33,038 nucleotides of DNA from Bryobacterales bacterium (GTDB lineage Bacteria > Acidobacteriota > Terriglobia > Bryobacterales > Bryobacteraceae), in NCBI GenBank assembly GCA_027452065.1, contig DAIDHC010000068.1, positions 1 through 33,038 of the forward strand, read 5' to 3'. Both the position numbers and the translations under genes were made by a program. The number at the start of each line of letters is the position of its first letter. Positions within the stretch are counted from its first letter, which is position 1. Below are positions 7,524 through 16,082 of the stretch, piece by piece. The notes below the pieces were generated by a model. The model worked only from the letters and a program-made list of their open reading frames with translations, was not told where the DNA came from and did no database searches.

Positions 7524-9911
7524 TCAGTCTGCCGGATTCATGCGCAACGCTGCCAGCAGCGCTCCGAATGTCCGTGTCCACTGAGGAGGCCCCGTCGGAA
7601 CTGACTGATGAAGCGCATAGCACCGGTTCTGCAGCGACCATAGCGCCACCGGAAACGGCAGCGAGCGTGCCAGCTCCACCGCCGCCAGCAGCCCATCCAA
7701 CGCTCCGCTGTCATGGGGGTTTTCAAAGAATCGCGACCCCAGCCGGTCAATCGTTGCCCGCAAACTCAGCTCCAGCGTTGGCGCATTCAGTCCGATCCCG
7801 GTTTTCTTCGCCTCCTCCACCAATGCCCGGCATCGCTCAATGTCGATCGGTTCGGCCCCAAGCGCATCCCGCAACATTCCGTTCAGAGCAAACTCCGCCG
7901 CCGCCCGCAGCGAATCCGGCGCCGGAATCTTCACATCGTGCAGCATCCGCAGCAGCGGAACGTGCCGGGCATAGAGTGCCCGATGCGCCCGTTCGGTGTC
8001 GTCCATCGCCTCCGCCAGGATCTGCGTCGCGATCCGCCGCTGCGCGTCCTTGAACAGCGACCTGAGGGAAATCTCCGACGAAAACCCACGATCCATGATC
8101 CTGATTACCGCCGCCAGGTCCGACCGCTCGAATGCCGAAAACAGATTTTCGTTCAGCTTCTGAAACGACTTCGGCTTGATCAGTTTCCCCACGCGCGCAT
8201 GAATGTTCTGGCCGCCGAAATGCAGCACCGCGTAACAGAATCGCTCCGACTCCTGCGTGATCTGCGACGAGATTTGCGCCTGCCCCACTCCCAGCCGGAT
8301 CTGCCCTGCGTGCATGATACGGTTCGCCTCCCGCTGCACGCGGTAACAGTAAATCGCCGCCTCATCCGGCATCGTCTCGAACATGGAACTCACCGCGAAA
8401 TGCGCTCCCACCTTGTCCAGCCCCGCCATCGACGGACGCACCGTCCGGCGGTAAATCGAAGCCCCGTCGCCCTGCTCGGCCGCGTTGCTCTTGGCTTTCG
8501 CCAGCTTCTGTATGAACCCCTCTTCGATCGAATCCCCGAATAAATCCTGCGCCAGTTGCACCGCGCGAGCCGCGTACTCGATCACCTGCACCGTCTCAAT
8601 GCCTGAGATGTCGTCGAAGAACCAGCCGCAACTGGTGTACATCAGCATCAGGTGCCGCTGCATCTCCAGCAGCCGCCAGATCACCGGCATCTCGGCCGGC
8701 GTCAGCGGCGCGCTCAGGTGGTGCAGCGAAAAGCGCTCCCGGCTTTCCTCGGACCGGTCGAGAATCACCGAAATGTATTCGTCCCGCGCCGCCCAGGGAT
8801 CCTTCAGCAAATCCGCGGCCTTCTTCTCATACAGAGGCGCCAGCGTGTCGCGAAGCCAGTCGAGGGCCTCTCGAAGCGGTTGGCGCCATTTCTGATTCCA
8901 TCCCGGATTCGCCCCCGTATTGCAGCCGCAGTCCTTCGACCAGCGTCCGACGCCGTGCGCACAGCTCCACGCCGTGTTTTCCACGATCTGGGCCTCCCGG
9001 CGCGGAGGGTTCAACTCCAGATACTCGCCGTAATTGGTGATCCGCGCCAGTTGATTCTCCTCGATGTGATGGAGCGCGTACGCCAGCGCCATTTCCCCGA
9101 ACTTGTGATGGTGTCCGTACGTCTCCCCGTCCGTTGCGATGTGCACCAGCGGATTCCGCCCCTCCACCGCGGGAAAGGTACCCATCAGGCGTTCGGCGAA
9201 CTTGACGCCGTTGTCCAGCAGCCGCTCGAACGCAACAGCCTGCGAAACCGGACCGTCGTAGAAAAACACCGCAATCGGTCCCGAGGCCGTGTTCACACGG
9301 TAGGCCTGCGTCGGATCGATGCGCGAGCCGCTCACATCTCTCCATGTCTTGCCGCCTGCCTCCCGCTCTCCCTGCGCCTGCGACGGCGCCAGCACCGTGA
9401 ACTTGATCCCTTCGCCCGCCATCAGCGACAGCGTCTCCGTGTCCACCGCTGTCTCTGCCAGCCACATCCCCTCCGGCATCCGCCCGAACCGGCTCCGGAA
9501 GTCTTGTATGCCCCACTGAACCTGCGTCCGCTTGTCCCTCTTATTGGCCAGCGGCATGATCATGTGGTTGTAAACCTGGGCCATCGCCGAGCCGTGGCCG
9601 CCGAAGTGCTTCCGGCTTTCCGCGTCCGCGTCCAGGATCGCCGAGTACGTCTCCGGCGCCCTTTCTTTCATCCACGACAGCAGCGTCGGGCCGACGTTGA
9701 AGCTGATCCGGCTGTAGTTGTTCACGATGTAGCGGATCCGGTCCTGGCCGTCCAGAATCCGCGCCGCCGCATTCCGCGCGTAGCACTCCGAATGGATGCG
9801 CGCGTTCCAGTCATGGTAAGGAAACGCAGAGTCCTGAAGCTCGATCTGTTCCAGCCACGGGTTTTCCCGCGGCGGCTGGTAGAAGTGGCAGTGGATGCAG
9901 AGATATCGCAT
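7524..9911 (-). CDS. Glycoside hydrolase family 57 protein with DUF3536
   Basis: GH57 enzymes act on alpha-glucans such as glycogen and amylose. The natural N-terminus is MRYLCIHCHFYQPPRENPWL, so ATG at 9911 is chosen (795 residues); frames reaching 9944 or 10064 add non-conserved sequence. The GH57 nucleophile motif appears as GMWLAETAVD (Glu153), and the acid region as HIATDGETYGHHHKFGE (Asp261, Glu263). The C-terminal half, with RRTVRPSMAGLDKVGAHFAVSSMF, matches the DUF3536 extension. No Shine-Dalgarno is evident; TAAGAT about 20 bases upstream is a possible -10. The product is cytoplasmic. A glycogen-related role fits malQ and glgA in the window, but the substrate is not proven. Confidence 0.88.
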   Translation of the reverse strand: MRYLCIHCHFYQPPRENPWLEQIELQDSAFPYHDWNARIHSECYARNAAARILDGQDRIRYIVNNYSRISFNVGPTLLSWMKERAPETYSAILDADAESRKHFGGHGSAMAQVYNHMIMPLANKRDKRTQVQWGIQDFRSRFGRMPEGMWLAETAVDTETLSLMAGEGIKFTVLAPSQAQGEREAGGKTWRDVSGSRIDPTQAYRVNTASGPIAVFFYDGPVSQAVAFERLLDNGVKFAERLMGTFPAVEGRNPLVHIATDGETYGHHHKFGEMALAYALHHIEENQLARITNYGEYLELNPPRREAQIVENTAWSCAHGVGRWSKDCGCNTGANPGWNQKWRQPLREALDWLRDTLAPLYEKKAADLLKDPWAARDEYISVILDRSEESRERFSLHHLSAPLTPAEMPVIWRLLEMQRHLMLMYTSCGWFFDDISGIETVQVIEYAARAVQLAQDLFGDSIEEGFIQKLAKAKSNAAEQGDGASIYRRTVRPSMAGLDKVGAHFAVSSMFETMPDEAAIYCYRVQREANRIMHAGQIRLGVGQAQISSQITQESERFCYAVLHFGGQNIHARVGKLIKPKSFQKLNENLFSAFERSDLAAVIRIMDRGFSSEISLRSLFKDAQRRIATQILAEAMDDTERAHRALYARHVPLLRMLHDVKIPAPDSLRAAAEFALNGMLRDALGAEPIDIERCRALVEEAKKTGIGLNAPTLELSLRATIDRLGSRFFENPHDSGALDGLLAAVELARSLPFPVALWSLQNRCYALHQSVPTGPPQWTRTFGALLAALRMNPAD

Positions 9912-9973
9912 GGCTCGTCGAACGCTCTTCAATCTTAGTGGCATTTCCTCCGCGATGCGCCGCTCCAACCGGC

Positions 9974-9979
9974 TATACT
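9974..9979 (+). promoter_or_regulatory. Candidate -10 element (TATACT) upstream of the cobalamin riboswitch
   Basis: TATACT lies about 30-40 bases before the conserved riboswitch core, so a transcript from about 9986 would include the whole aptamer. No convincing -35 hexamer is seen at 17 bases upstream. Confidence 0.38.
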
Positions 9980-10011
9980 CGTAAGGCTGTCCTCCGGACG
10001 GCGCGATCTTT

Positions 10012-10166
10012 GCCGTTCCCATTTCGGGCGAACAATGTTCGGGAAGGCGGTGAAATTCCGCCACTGCCCCGCAACTGTAAATGGCGTTTCAGGCCGCGGG
10101 CCGTCACTGCTTCCAGCGGGAAGACGGCCTCGATCGATTGCCCTGCCATGAGTCAGGAGACCGGTT
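10012..10166 (+). promoter_or_regulatory. Cobalamin (B12) riboswitch aptamer
   Basis: The hallmarks of the cobalamin riboswitch appear in order. First is GGGAAGGCGGTGAAATTCCG (10041-10060), then CCACTGCCCCGCAACTGTAA (10061-10080), a GTCACTG box at 10103-10109, GGGAAGACGG (10118-10127), and the closing GAGTCAGGAGACC (10150-10162). It lies in the 5' leader of the TonB receptor gene on the same strand. The aptamer ends are estimated. In this family, adenosylcobalamin or related corrinoids bind and usually turn expression off. Confidence 0.93.
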
Positions 10167-10205
10167 CTTCGTCCCTTTATTCTTGATGCCTTTTCGAGGG
10201 AGAAG
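10167..10205 (+). promoter_or_regulatory. Shine-Dalgarno-sequestering hairpin (riboswitch expression platform)
   Basis: CTTCGTCCCT (10167-10176) can pair with AGGGAGAAG (10197-10205), giving nine base pairs with a single bulged G. The 3' arm contains the purine-rich ribosome binding site, 5-8 bases before the ATG at 10211. There is no U-tract, so translational rather than transcriptional control is inferred. The pairing is visible in sequence; its ligand dependence is not shown. Confidence 0.6.
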
Positions 10206-10210
10206 AGCTC

Positions 10211-12649
10211 ATGCGCCAGCTTCGCCGTTTTTCTATTTTCGTCGCCGCCGTTCTGGCGGCCGGTCAGACCGCTGCCCCTTCCCGCTCCGGACCCGCCTCC
10301 ATTTCCGGCGCCGTCGCCGATCCTCAGGGCAAAGCCGTCTCCGGTGCCGCCGTCGACCTGTTTTCCCGCGATGGCGGCCCCTCCGCCTCCACCTCCACCA
10401 ACCCCGCCGGCCAGTATCGCTTCGATGGCCTCGCCGCCGGCGATTACATCATCCAGGTCCAGGCGCCCGGCTTCGCCCGCTTCACCGCCGCCGCCGCGAA
10501 TCTCACGGCCGGCTCCCTGGTCCGCGACATCAACCTCCAGATCGCCGCGCCGGATCAACAGGTAGTCGTCACGGCTTCCGGAACCCCGCTCACCGCGGAC
10601 GAGATCTCCAAGGCCGTCTCCATCGTCGATCACGCCGAAATCGAACAGCGCGACGACACTCTGCTCGCCGATGCCCTCCGCGCCACGCCCGGCCTGCGCG
10701 TCCAACAGTTGGGCGGCGCCGGCGGCCTGACGACGCTCAAGTTTCGCGGCCTCCGCAATGAAGACACCGCCGTCCTCTTCGACGGAATGCGCTTCCGCGA
10801 CGTCACCACGCCCCAGGGCGACGCCTCCAGCTTCATCCAGGATTTCATCGACACCGATCTCGACCGCATCGAAGTGCTCCGCGGCACCGGCTCCTCTCTC
10901 TACGGCACCGACGCCATCGGCGGCGTCGTCAATCTCATCTCCAATCAGGGCGGCGGCCGCACCCGCGGCAGCATCCTCACCGAGGGCGGCGAGCTCGGCA
11001 CCTTTCGCGGCAAGGCCGATCTCGAGGGCGCTCTCCTCCACCAGCGCCTCAGCTACAGCGCCGGCTTCACCCATCTCAACGTGACCTCCGGCATCGGCGG
11101 CGCCGCCCCGGCCCGAATCACCAGCGGCCAGGGCTCCCTCGCCTGTCAGCTCACGCCCCAACTCCAACTCACCGCCCGCCTCTACGCCGCCGATTCCTAC
11201 TCCCGCCAGTTCGGCGAACCAGGCGCCATTGGCCTTCTCCCGGCTAACGGCATCATCGACGCCATCCCCGCCGCGCCCGCTGTCCTGGATGCCTATGCCG
11301 CAGGCACCCCCGCCTCCACTCTCAATCCCGGAAGCTCCAACTTTCTTCCCGCCCTGCCCGATCCCGACAGTTCCCGCGCCGGCCGCTTCCTCGCCGGCGC
11401 CGCCACCCTCCTCGGCCACCCCTCCTCCGGCGCAACCTATTCGGTCTCCTATCAGGGCGTCAGCACCTGGTCCGATTTCGCCAACGGCCCCGCCGGCCCC
11501 GGCTACCAGCCCGTCGGCGGCAACACCTCATCCATCAGCGGCGGGCTCGATCAGATTCTCAGCGCTCAGGCCGGCTTCCGCCTCTCCCACGCCCAACTCC
11601 TCAACGGCGGCTTCGAGTTCGATCAGGAAGACTACTCCCTCCGCTCTCTCCAGCCCGCCAACCTCGGCAACTCCAGCGTCTCGGCCAGCCAGCACAGCGA
11701 AGCCTTCTGGCTCCAGGACCAGCTCCGCCTCTTCGACGGCCGCCTCCTGTTCGCAGCCAGCGGCCGCATTCAGATCTTCCAACTCGGCCAGCCGTCGTTT
11801 CTTCCCTCCTCCTCGGCCCCCTACGCCGGCATCGCGCCCGTCGCTCCTCCCAACGCCTACACCGGCGACGCCTCCATCGCCTGGTTTTTTCGCCGCACCA
11901 ACACCAAAATCCGCGCCCACGCCGGCCGCGGTTATCGCGCCCCTTCGCTCTATGAACGCTTTGGCAGCTATTTCGATCCCGTCTTCGGCTACTCCGTTTA
12001 CGGCGATCCCCGCCTGACCCCCGAGCACTCCACCGCGTTCGATGCCGGTCTCGACCAGGACTTCTGGGCCAGCCGCGTTCGCCTGTCGGCAACCTACTTT
12101 TACACCCGCCTGGAAAACGAGATTTTCTTCGACGATTACACCGGCCTCATCAACCCCGCCACCGATCCCTTCGGCCGTTTCGCCGGCTACTACAACAGCC
12201 GCGGCGGGCTCGCCCGCGGCGTCGAAACCAGCCTCGTCGCCGCCCCCACCTCCTCGATGGACGTCACCGCCGCCTATACCTTCACCGATTCCCTCCAGAA
12301 ATCGCCTGTCGTCGAGGATATCTTCCAAACTTTCGCCGTCCCCGCCCATCAGTTCTCCGTCGTCCTCACCCAGCGCATCGGCCCCCGCTTCTATCTCAAC
12401 TTCGACCTCGCGGCCTCTTCCAGCTACCTCGCCCCCATCACCGCCCTGGCCACTTTTTCCACGCGTCCCTTCCGCTTCCCCGGCATGCGCAACGCAAGCG
12501 TTGGCGCCAGCTACCGTCTCCCCCTGTCCGAATATCGCGCCCTGCGCTTTTTCTCGCGTGTGACGAATCTGTTCAACCAGTCCTACTACGAGGCCGGCTT
12601 TCCCACCGCCGGCATCGGCGCTCTCGGCGGCGTTCAGTTCGAATTCTGA
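10211..12649 (+). CDS. TonB-dependent outer-membrane receptor, probable cobalamin importer (BtuB-like)
   Basis: An 812-residue outer-membrane receptor. It has a signal peptide (1 to about 22), a carboxypeptidase-regulatory-like beta domain at about 28-111 (ISGAVADPQGKAVSGAAV), and a TonB plug at about 130-245 with LRATPGLRVQQ, FRGLRNEDTAVLFDGMR and RIEVLRGTGSSLYG. A long beta-barrel follows, ending in the aromatic-terminal pattern GGVQFEF typical of outer-membrane barrels. AGGGAG lies 8 bases before the ATG. The upstream cobalamin riboswitch is the main reason to infer corrinoid transport; the sequence alone would say only TonB receptor. The regulatory-like domain before the plug is typical of Bacteroidetes and Acidobacteria. 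No btuFCD genes are in view. Confidence 0.9.
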   Translation: MRQLRRFSIFVAAVLAAGQTAAPSRSGPASISGAVADPQGKAVSGAAVDLFSRDGGPSASTSTNPAGQYRFDGLAAGDYIIQVQAPGFARFTAAAANLTAGSLVRDINLQIAAPDQQVVVTASGTPLTADEISKAVSIVDHAEIEQRDDTLLADALRATPGLRVQQLGGAGGLTTLKFRGLRNEDTAVLFDGMRFRDVTTPQGDASSFIQDFIDTDLDRIEVLRGTGSSLYGTDAIGGVVNLISNQGGGRTRGSILTEGGELGTFRGKADLEGALLHQRLSYSAGFTHLNVTSGIGGAAPARITSGQGSLACQLTPQLQLTARLYAADSYSRQFGEPGAIGLLPANGIIDAIPAAPAVLDAYAAGTPASTLNPGSSNFLPALPDPDSSRAGRFLAGAATLLGHPSSGATYSVSYQGVSTWSDFANGPAGPGYQPVGGNTSSISGGLDQILSAQAGFRLSHAQLLNGGFEFDQEDYSLRSLQPANLGNSSVSASQHSEAFWLQDQLRLFDGRLLFAASGRIQIFQLGQPSFLPSSSAPYAGIAPVAPPNAYTGDASIAWFFRRTNTKIRAHAGRGYRAPSLYERFGSYFDPVFGYSVYGDPRLTPEHSTAFDAGLDQDFWASRVRLSATYFYTRLENEIFFDDYTGLINPATDPFGRFAGYYNSRGGLARGVETSLVAAPTSSMDVTAAYTFTDSLQKSPVVEDIFQTFAVPAHQFSVVLTQRIGPRFYLNFDLAASSSYLAPITALATFSTRPFRFPGMRNASVGASYRLPLSEYRALRFFSRVTNLFNQSYYEAGFPTAGIGALGGVQFEF

Positions 12650-12673
12650 AGCGCGCCGGGCTATCATGAGTCC

Positions 12674-13681
12674 GTGGCCGCCGCTCCGCCGCCCAATCCG
12701 GGCCTGTTCTTCGAGACCGTCAACGCGCACCACCGCACCGCCGTCCTCTGCGCCGCTCTCGATCTCGATCTGTTCACCGCCATCGGAGATTCCCCCTCCG
12801 GCGCCGCCTCCATCGCCCAGCGCTGCGGCGCTTCCCCCCGCGGCGCCCGCATCCTCTGCGACTGCCTCACCGCCATGGGCTTTCTCGAAAAAACCGGCGC
12901 CCTCTACTCTCTCACCCCGGACTCGGCCGCGCTGCTCGACCGCCGCTCGCCGCTCTACATCGGCTCCGCCGCCCGCTTCTTTGGCGCCCCCGAATTCACG
13001 GCCCCGTTTCAAAATCTCGCCGCCATCGCCCGCAACCCGTCCTCCGGCGCCGCTCTCGATTCCCTCGCCCCCGATCACCCCGTCTGGGTCGAGTTCGCCC
13101 GCTCCATGGCGCCCATGATGCGATTTCTCGCCCGCCTCATGGCCCGCCTCGCCCAGGCCGAAGTCCCCGCCGCCCGCAAAGTGCTCGATGTCGCCTGCGG
13201 TCACGGCATGTTCGGAATTTCGGCCGCCGAGCTCTTTCCCGAAGCCGAGGTCACCGGCCTCGATTGGCCCGCCGTCGTCGCCGTCGCGCTCGATAACGCC
13301 CGCGCCGCCGGCCTCGCCGCCCGCTACCACGCCCTCCCCGGCAGCGCCCTCGAAGTCGGCCTCGGCTCCGGCTTCGACCTCGTCCTCATCACCAACTGCC
13401 TCCACCACTGGAGCGTTTCCGAGTGCGAAGGCCTCCTCCGCCGGATCCATGCCGCCATGAATCCCGGCGGCTGCGTTCTCACCCTCGACTTCATCCCCAA
13501 CGAGGATCGTGTCTCCCCGCCCACCCAGGCGATGTTCGCCGCCATCATGCTCGCCACCACTCCCGAGGGTGAAGCCTACACGTTCGCCGATTACGAGTCC
13601 ATGTTCTCCCGAGCCGGGTTCCGCCAGACCCGGCTGGCCAATCTCAACCCCTCTCAGCGGGTCTTGGTCTCCCGCCGCTGA
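12674..13681 (+). CDS. Class I SAM-dependent methyltransferase, O-methyltransferase (Methyltransf_2-like)
   Basis: A 335-residue protein with the two-part layout of plant/bacterial O-methyltransferases. An N-terminal winged-helix dimerisation region at about 12-105 contains ALDLDLFTAIGD and RILCDCLTAMGFLEK. A Rossmann domain follows, with motif I VLDVACGHGMFG (170-181), an acidic-loop Asp197 in GLDWP, and LITNCLHHWS further on. The substrate is unknown. The GTG start at 12674 lies 24 bases after the receptor stop, so it may be co-transcribed under the riboswitch. However, a TATCAT 6 bases before the start could be its own promoter. BzaC, a methyltransferase of benzimidazole (B12 lower ligand) synthesis, is one functional precedent; that link is speculative. 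Confidence 0.83.
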   Translation: MAAAPPPNPGLFFETVNAHHRTAVLCAALDLDLFTAIGDSPSGAASIAQRCGASPRGARILCDCLTAMGFLEKTGALYSLTPDSAALLDRRSPLYIGSAARFFGAPEFTAPFQNLAAIARNPSSGAALDSLAPDHPVWVEFARSMAPMMRFLARLMARLAQAEVPAARKVLDVACGHGMFGISAAELFPEAEVTGLDWPAVVAVALDNARAAGLAARYHALPGSALEVGLGSGFDLVLITNCLHHWSVSECEGLLRRIHAAMNPGGCVLTLDFIPNEDRVSPPTQAMFAAIMLATTPEGEAYTFADYESMFSRAGFRQTRLANLNPSQRVLVSRR

Positions 13682-13694
13682 CTGCCGCTAGAAT
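13664..13694 (+). promoter_or_regulatory. Candidate promoter for the ABC transporter pair
   Basis: TTGGTC (13664-13669) and TAGAAT (13689-13694) are separated by 19 bases, slightly longer than the ideal spacing. The -35 lies in the last codons of the methyltransferase gene. The predicted start site leaves a leader of roughly 25 bases before the TTG start of the permease. Confidence 0.3.
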
Positions 13695-13726
13695 GAAAGA
13701 TACACGCGCACACCGGACCCTCATTC

Positions 13727-14821
13727 TTGACCAACAAGCTCGTCTTTGAAAACCTGAAGCACCGCCCCGTACGGACCCTGCTCAGCTCTCTGGCAGTCGG
13801 CGTACAAGTGACGATGATCCTCACCCTGGTGGGCATCAGCCACGGCATGCTCGAAGACCAGGCTCAGCGCGCCCGCGGCATGGGCGCCGACATCTCCATC
13901 CGGCCTCCCGGCAGCTCCGCCATCGGCCTCAGCGGAAACTTCGACGAGCGCATCCTGCCCTTCGTCGCCCGCCAGCCGCATGTCGCCCTTGCCACCGGCG
14001 TCTTGATCGCCCCCACCGGCCCGCTCACCTCCATCACCGGTCTCGATTTTCCGGCTTTCGCCAGAATGAGCGGCCGTTTCCGCTTCCTGGAAGGACGCGC
14101 CATCCAGAACCCGGGCGAGCTGATCGTCGACGAATACTATGCCCGGGAGCACAAGCTCCACCCCGGTAGCCAGGTGACGCTCCTCGGCCGCGCCTGGACG
14201 GTCTGCGGCGTCTTCGAACAGGGCAAGCTCGCCCGCATCATCGCTCCGCTCGATGTCCTCCAGCGCCTCACCGCCAACTCCGGCAAGCTGTCCATCATCT
14301 GGGTCAAGCTCGATGATCCGGCCCGTACCAACGAGGTGATCGACTCACTCAAGCGCGCCGGCCTCGCCGACTACCAGATCTGGTCGATGGAAGAACTGGT
14401 CTCCCAGATGACGCCCAACAGCATCCCGGTGCTGCGTACTTTCACCGCTGTCGTTATCGGCCTCGGCGTCGTCATCGGCTTCCTCGTCGTTTTCCTCTCC
14501 ATGTACACCGCCGTGCTCGAGCGCACCCGCGAAATCGGCATCCTGAAGGCCCTCGGCGCCTCGCCCGGCTTCATCGTCGGCATCCTGCTCCGCGAAACCG
14601 CGCTGCTGGCCGTCATCGGCACCTTCGCCGGCATCGCTCTCACCTACGGCAGCCGCTGGCTCATCATGAATCTCGTCCCCGGCTCTCTCACCCAAACCAT
14701 CGTTCCCGGCTGGTGGCCCATCGCCGGCGCCATCGCCCTGGCCGGCTCGTTGCTCGGCGCCGTCTACCCCGGTTTGAAAGCCGCCCGCCAGGACGCTATC
14801 GAGGCGCTCGCCTATGACTGA
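13727..14821 (+). CDS. ABC transporter permease, MacB/FtsX (DevC-like) family
   Basis: A 364-residue inner-membrane permease with the four-helix MacB/FtsX plan. One N-terminal membrane segment (about 18-40) precedes a large periplasmic domain (to about 235). Three membrane segments follow, in the FtsX domain containing FLVVFLSMYTAVLERTREIGILKALGASPGFIVGILLRE. The cytoplasmic end reads YPGLKAARQDAIEALAYD, the usual tail that contacts the ATPase. The start is TTG with no strong ribosome site, so it is less certain than the family. It overlaps the ATPase gene by 8 bases. Relatives export lipids, peptides or macrolides, or work as mechanotransducers. No membrane-fusion partner is nearby, so the cargo is unknown. 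Confidence 0.88.
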   Translation: MTNKLVFENLKHRPVRTLLSSLAVGVQVTMILTLVGISHGMLEDQAQRARGMGADISIRPPGSSAIGLSGNFDERILPFVARQPHVALATGVLIAPTGPLTSITGLDFPAFARMSGRFRFLEGRAIQNPGELIVDEYYAREHKLHPGSQVTLLGRAWTVCGVFEQGKLARIIAPLDVLQRLTANSGKLSIIWVKLDDPARTNEVIDSLKRAGLADYQIWSMEELVSQMTPNSIPVLRTFTAVVIGLGVVIGFLVVFLSMYTAVLERTREIGILKALGASPGFIVGILLRETALLAVIGTFAGIALTYGSRWLIMNLVPGSLTQTIVPGWWPIAGAIALAGSLLGAVYPGLKAARQDAIEALAYD

Positions 14822-15506
14822 TTCCCCCATCATCTCCGTCCGCGATCTCCGCAAGATCTATCACGCCGGCGATGTTGACGTTCATGCCCTCCGCGGTCTG
14901 GATTTCGACATCCGCCGCGGCGAGTTTGTCTCGGTCATCGGACCCTCCGGCTCCGGCAAATCCACGCTGTTTCACATCCTCGGCGGCCTCACCCCGCCCA
15001 GCGCCGGCTCCATCGTCCTCGACGGGAACGATCTGGTCCGGATGTCCGACGCCGGCCGCACCCGGCTTCGGAAAAAAACCGTCGGCTTCGTGTTCCAGAA
15101 ATATAATCTCCTGCCCACGCTGACCGCCCTCGGAAATATCGAGATCGCCCGCTACATCGCCGGCGAGCGCGGCCCCGTTGGCCCCGAGTTCGAGCGCCTG
15201 ATCGATCTTCTCGGCATCCGCTCGCGCCTGAATCATAAACCGCGCTCCCTTTCCGGCGGCGAGCAGCAGCGCGTTGCCATCGCCCGGGCCCTCGTCAATC
15301 GCCCCGCCATCGTTCTCGCCGACGAGCCCACCGGAAACCTCGACACCGAAAACTCCATGGCCGTCCTCAGCGTGCTTCGCGATCTCAACAAGCGCCTCGG
15401 CCAAACCATTCTCATGATCACCCACAACCCCGAGGCCGCCGCCTACGGCGATCGCGTCATTCACATGCGCGACGGCAGAATCGAACCCCCGGGCCTCGCC
15501 GTCTGA
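14814..15506 (+). CDS. ABC transporter ATP-binding protein (LolD/MacB/DevA type)
   Basis: A 230-residue ATPase that powers the preceding permease. Walker A is GPSGSGKST (43-51), the Q-loop Gln is at about 95 in FVFQKYNLLP, the signature is LSGGEQQRVAIARAL (146-160), and Walker B with its catalytic Glu is IVLADEPTGNLD. The D-loop and H-loop (MITHN) are present. The ATG lies inside the permease gene (8-base overlap), a sign of coupled translation. It converges on the DUF1697 gene with only 21 bases between the stops and no convincing terminator. Confidence 0.95.
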   Translation: MTDSPIISVRDLRKIYHAGDVDVHALRGLDFDIRRGEFVSVIGPSGSGKSTLFHILGGLTPPSAGSIVLDGNDLVRMSDAGRTRLRKKTVGFVFQKYNLLPTLTALGNIEIARYIAGERGPVGPEFERLIDLLGIRSRLNHKPRSLSGGEQQRVAIARALVNRPAIVLADEPTGNLDTENSMAVLSVLRDLNKRLGQTILMITHNPEAAAYGDRVIHMRDGRIEPPGLAV

Positions 15507-15527
15507 GCCCGCCCCGCCCCCCGTCAC

Positions 15528-16067
15528 TCAGTGATGGTATTTTGCCGCCAGCCGCTCGAGCGTGTTGCGGTTCCGGAAAGTGGCGCGTACTTTCAGCGCC
15601 CGCTCGAAGCCCGCGTTCGTGAACTTCGAATCGCTCTGCCTCGCCTGGCACAGCCAATAGATCTCCCGTCCGCTGGTGTGAAAATCGTCCACAGCGGTCC
15701 GGAACGCCATCAGCTTCTTCACCCCTTCATCACGCAACGGCTCGGCCAGGAAGCCGATGTTGAACGCCTGCGCCGAAGCCAAGGCCGCGGCCGGAAAGGG
15801 CTGGCTCGCCGCGATCGCCGCCACTTCGGCCGGCGTCCGCACGAACGTCGCGGTCTCATAGCCCAACAGCTTCAGCAGTTGCGCTTCGATCGTCGCCTCC
15901 AGTCCCGCTCCCGGCTTCGCCCGCGTCTCGAAAATCACGTTCCCGCTGGCGATGAATGTCTCGACGTTTTGAAAGCCCGCCGTCTCGAAGCACTCCCGCA
16001 GGCGCTCCATTTTCACCACGTGTCCGCCCACGTTAATGGCGCGAAGAAAGGCAAAGCACCGCGGCAC
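15528..16067 (-). CDS. DUF1697 family protein
   Basis: A 179-residue cytoplasmic protein of unknown function. The family hallmark near the N-terminus is seen: CFAFLRAINVGGHVVKMERL, followed by FIASGNVIFE. The C-terminus has the usual REIYWLCQARQSDSKFTNAGFE region. The start is GTG at 16067, with GGAGGGAGA about 5-9 bases upstream, inside the 15-base gap after bshC, so the two are very likely one transcript. No catalytic residues are known for the family. The link to bacillithiol is position only. Confidence 0.87.
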   Translation of the reverse strand: MPRCFAFLRAINVGGHVVKMERLRECFETAGFQNVETFIASGNVIFETRAKPGAGLEATIEAQLLKLLGYETATFVRTPAEVAAIAASQPFPAAALASAQAFNIGFLAEPLRDEGVKKLMAFRTAVDDFHTSGREIYWLCQARQSDSKFTNAGFERALKVRATFRNRNTLERLAAKYHH

Positions 16068-16082
16068 AGTTTCTCCCTCCCC

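Noticed and set aside
8652..9938. Plus-strand open frame of 428 codons opposite the GH57 gene
   Set aside because: Arg- and Pro-rich shadow with no domain; the GH57 motifs on the other strand are clear.
9935..11419. Long minus-strand open frame (494 codons) across the riboswitch and receptor gene
   Set aside because: The translation is a low-complexity Gly/Ala/Glu/Asp mix with no domain. It is the antisense shadow of a gene with strong C-ending codon bias.
11528..13450. Minus-strand open frame of 640 codons across the receptor and methyltransferase genes
   Set aside because: Same Gly/Ala/Asp/Glu-rich shadow pattern, spanning two well-supported plus-strand genes and their junction.
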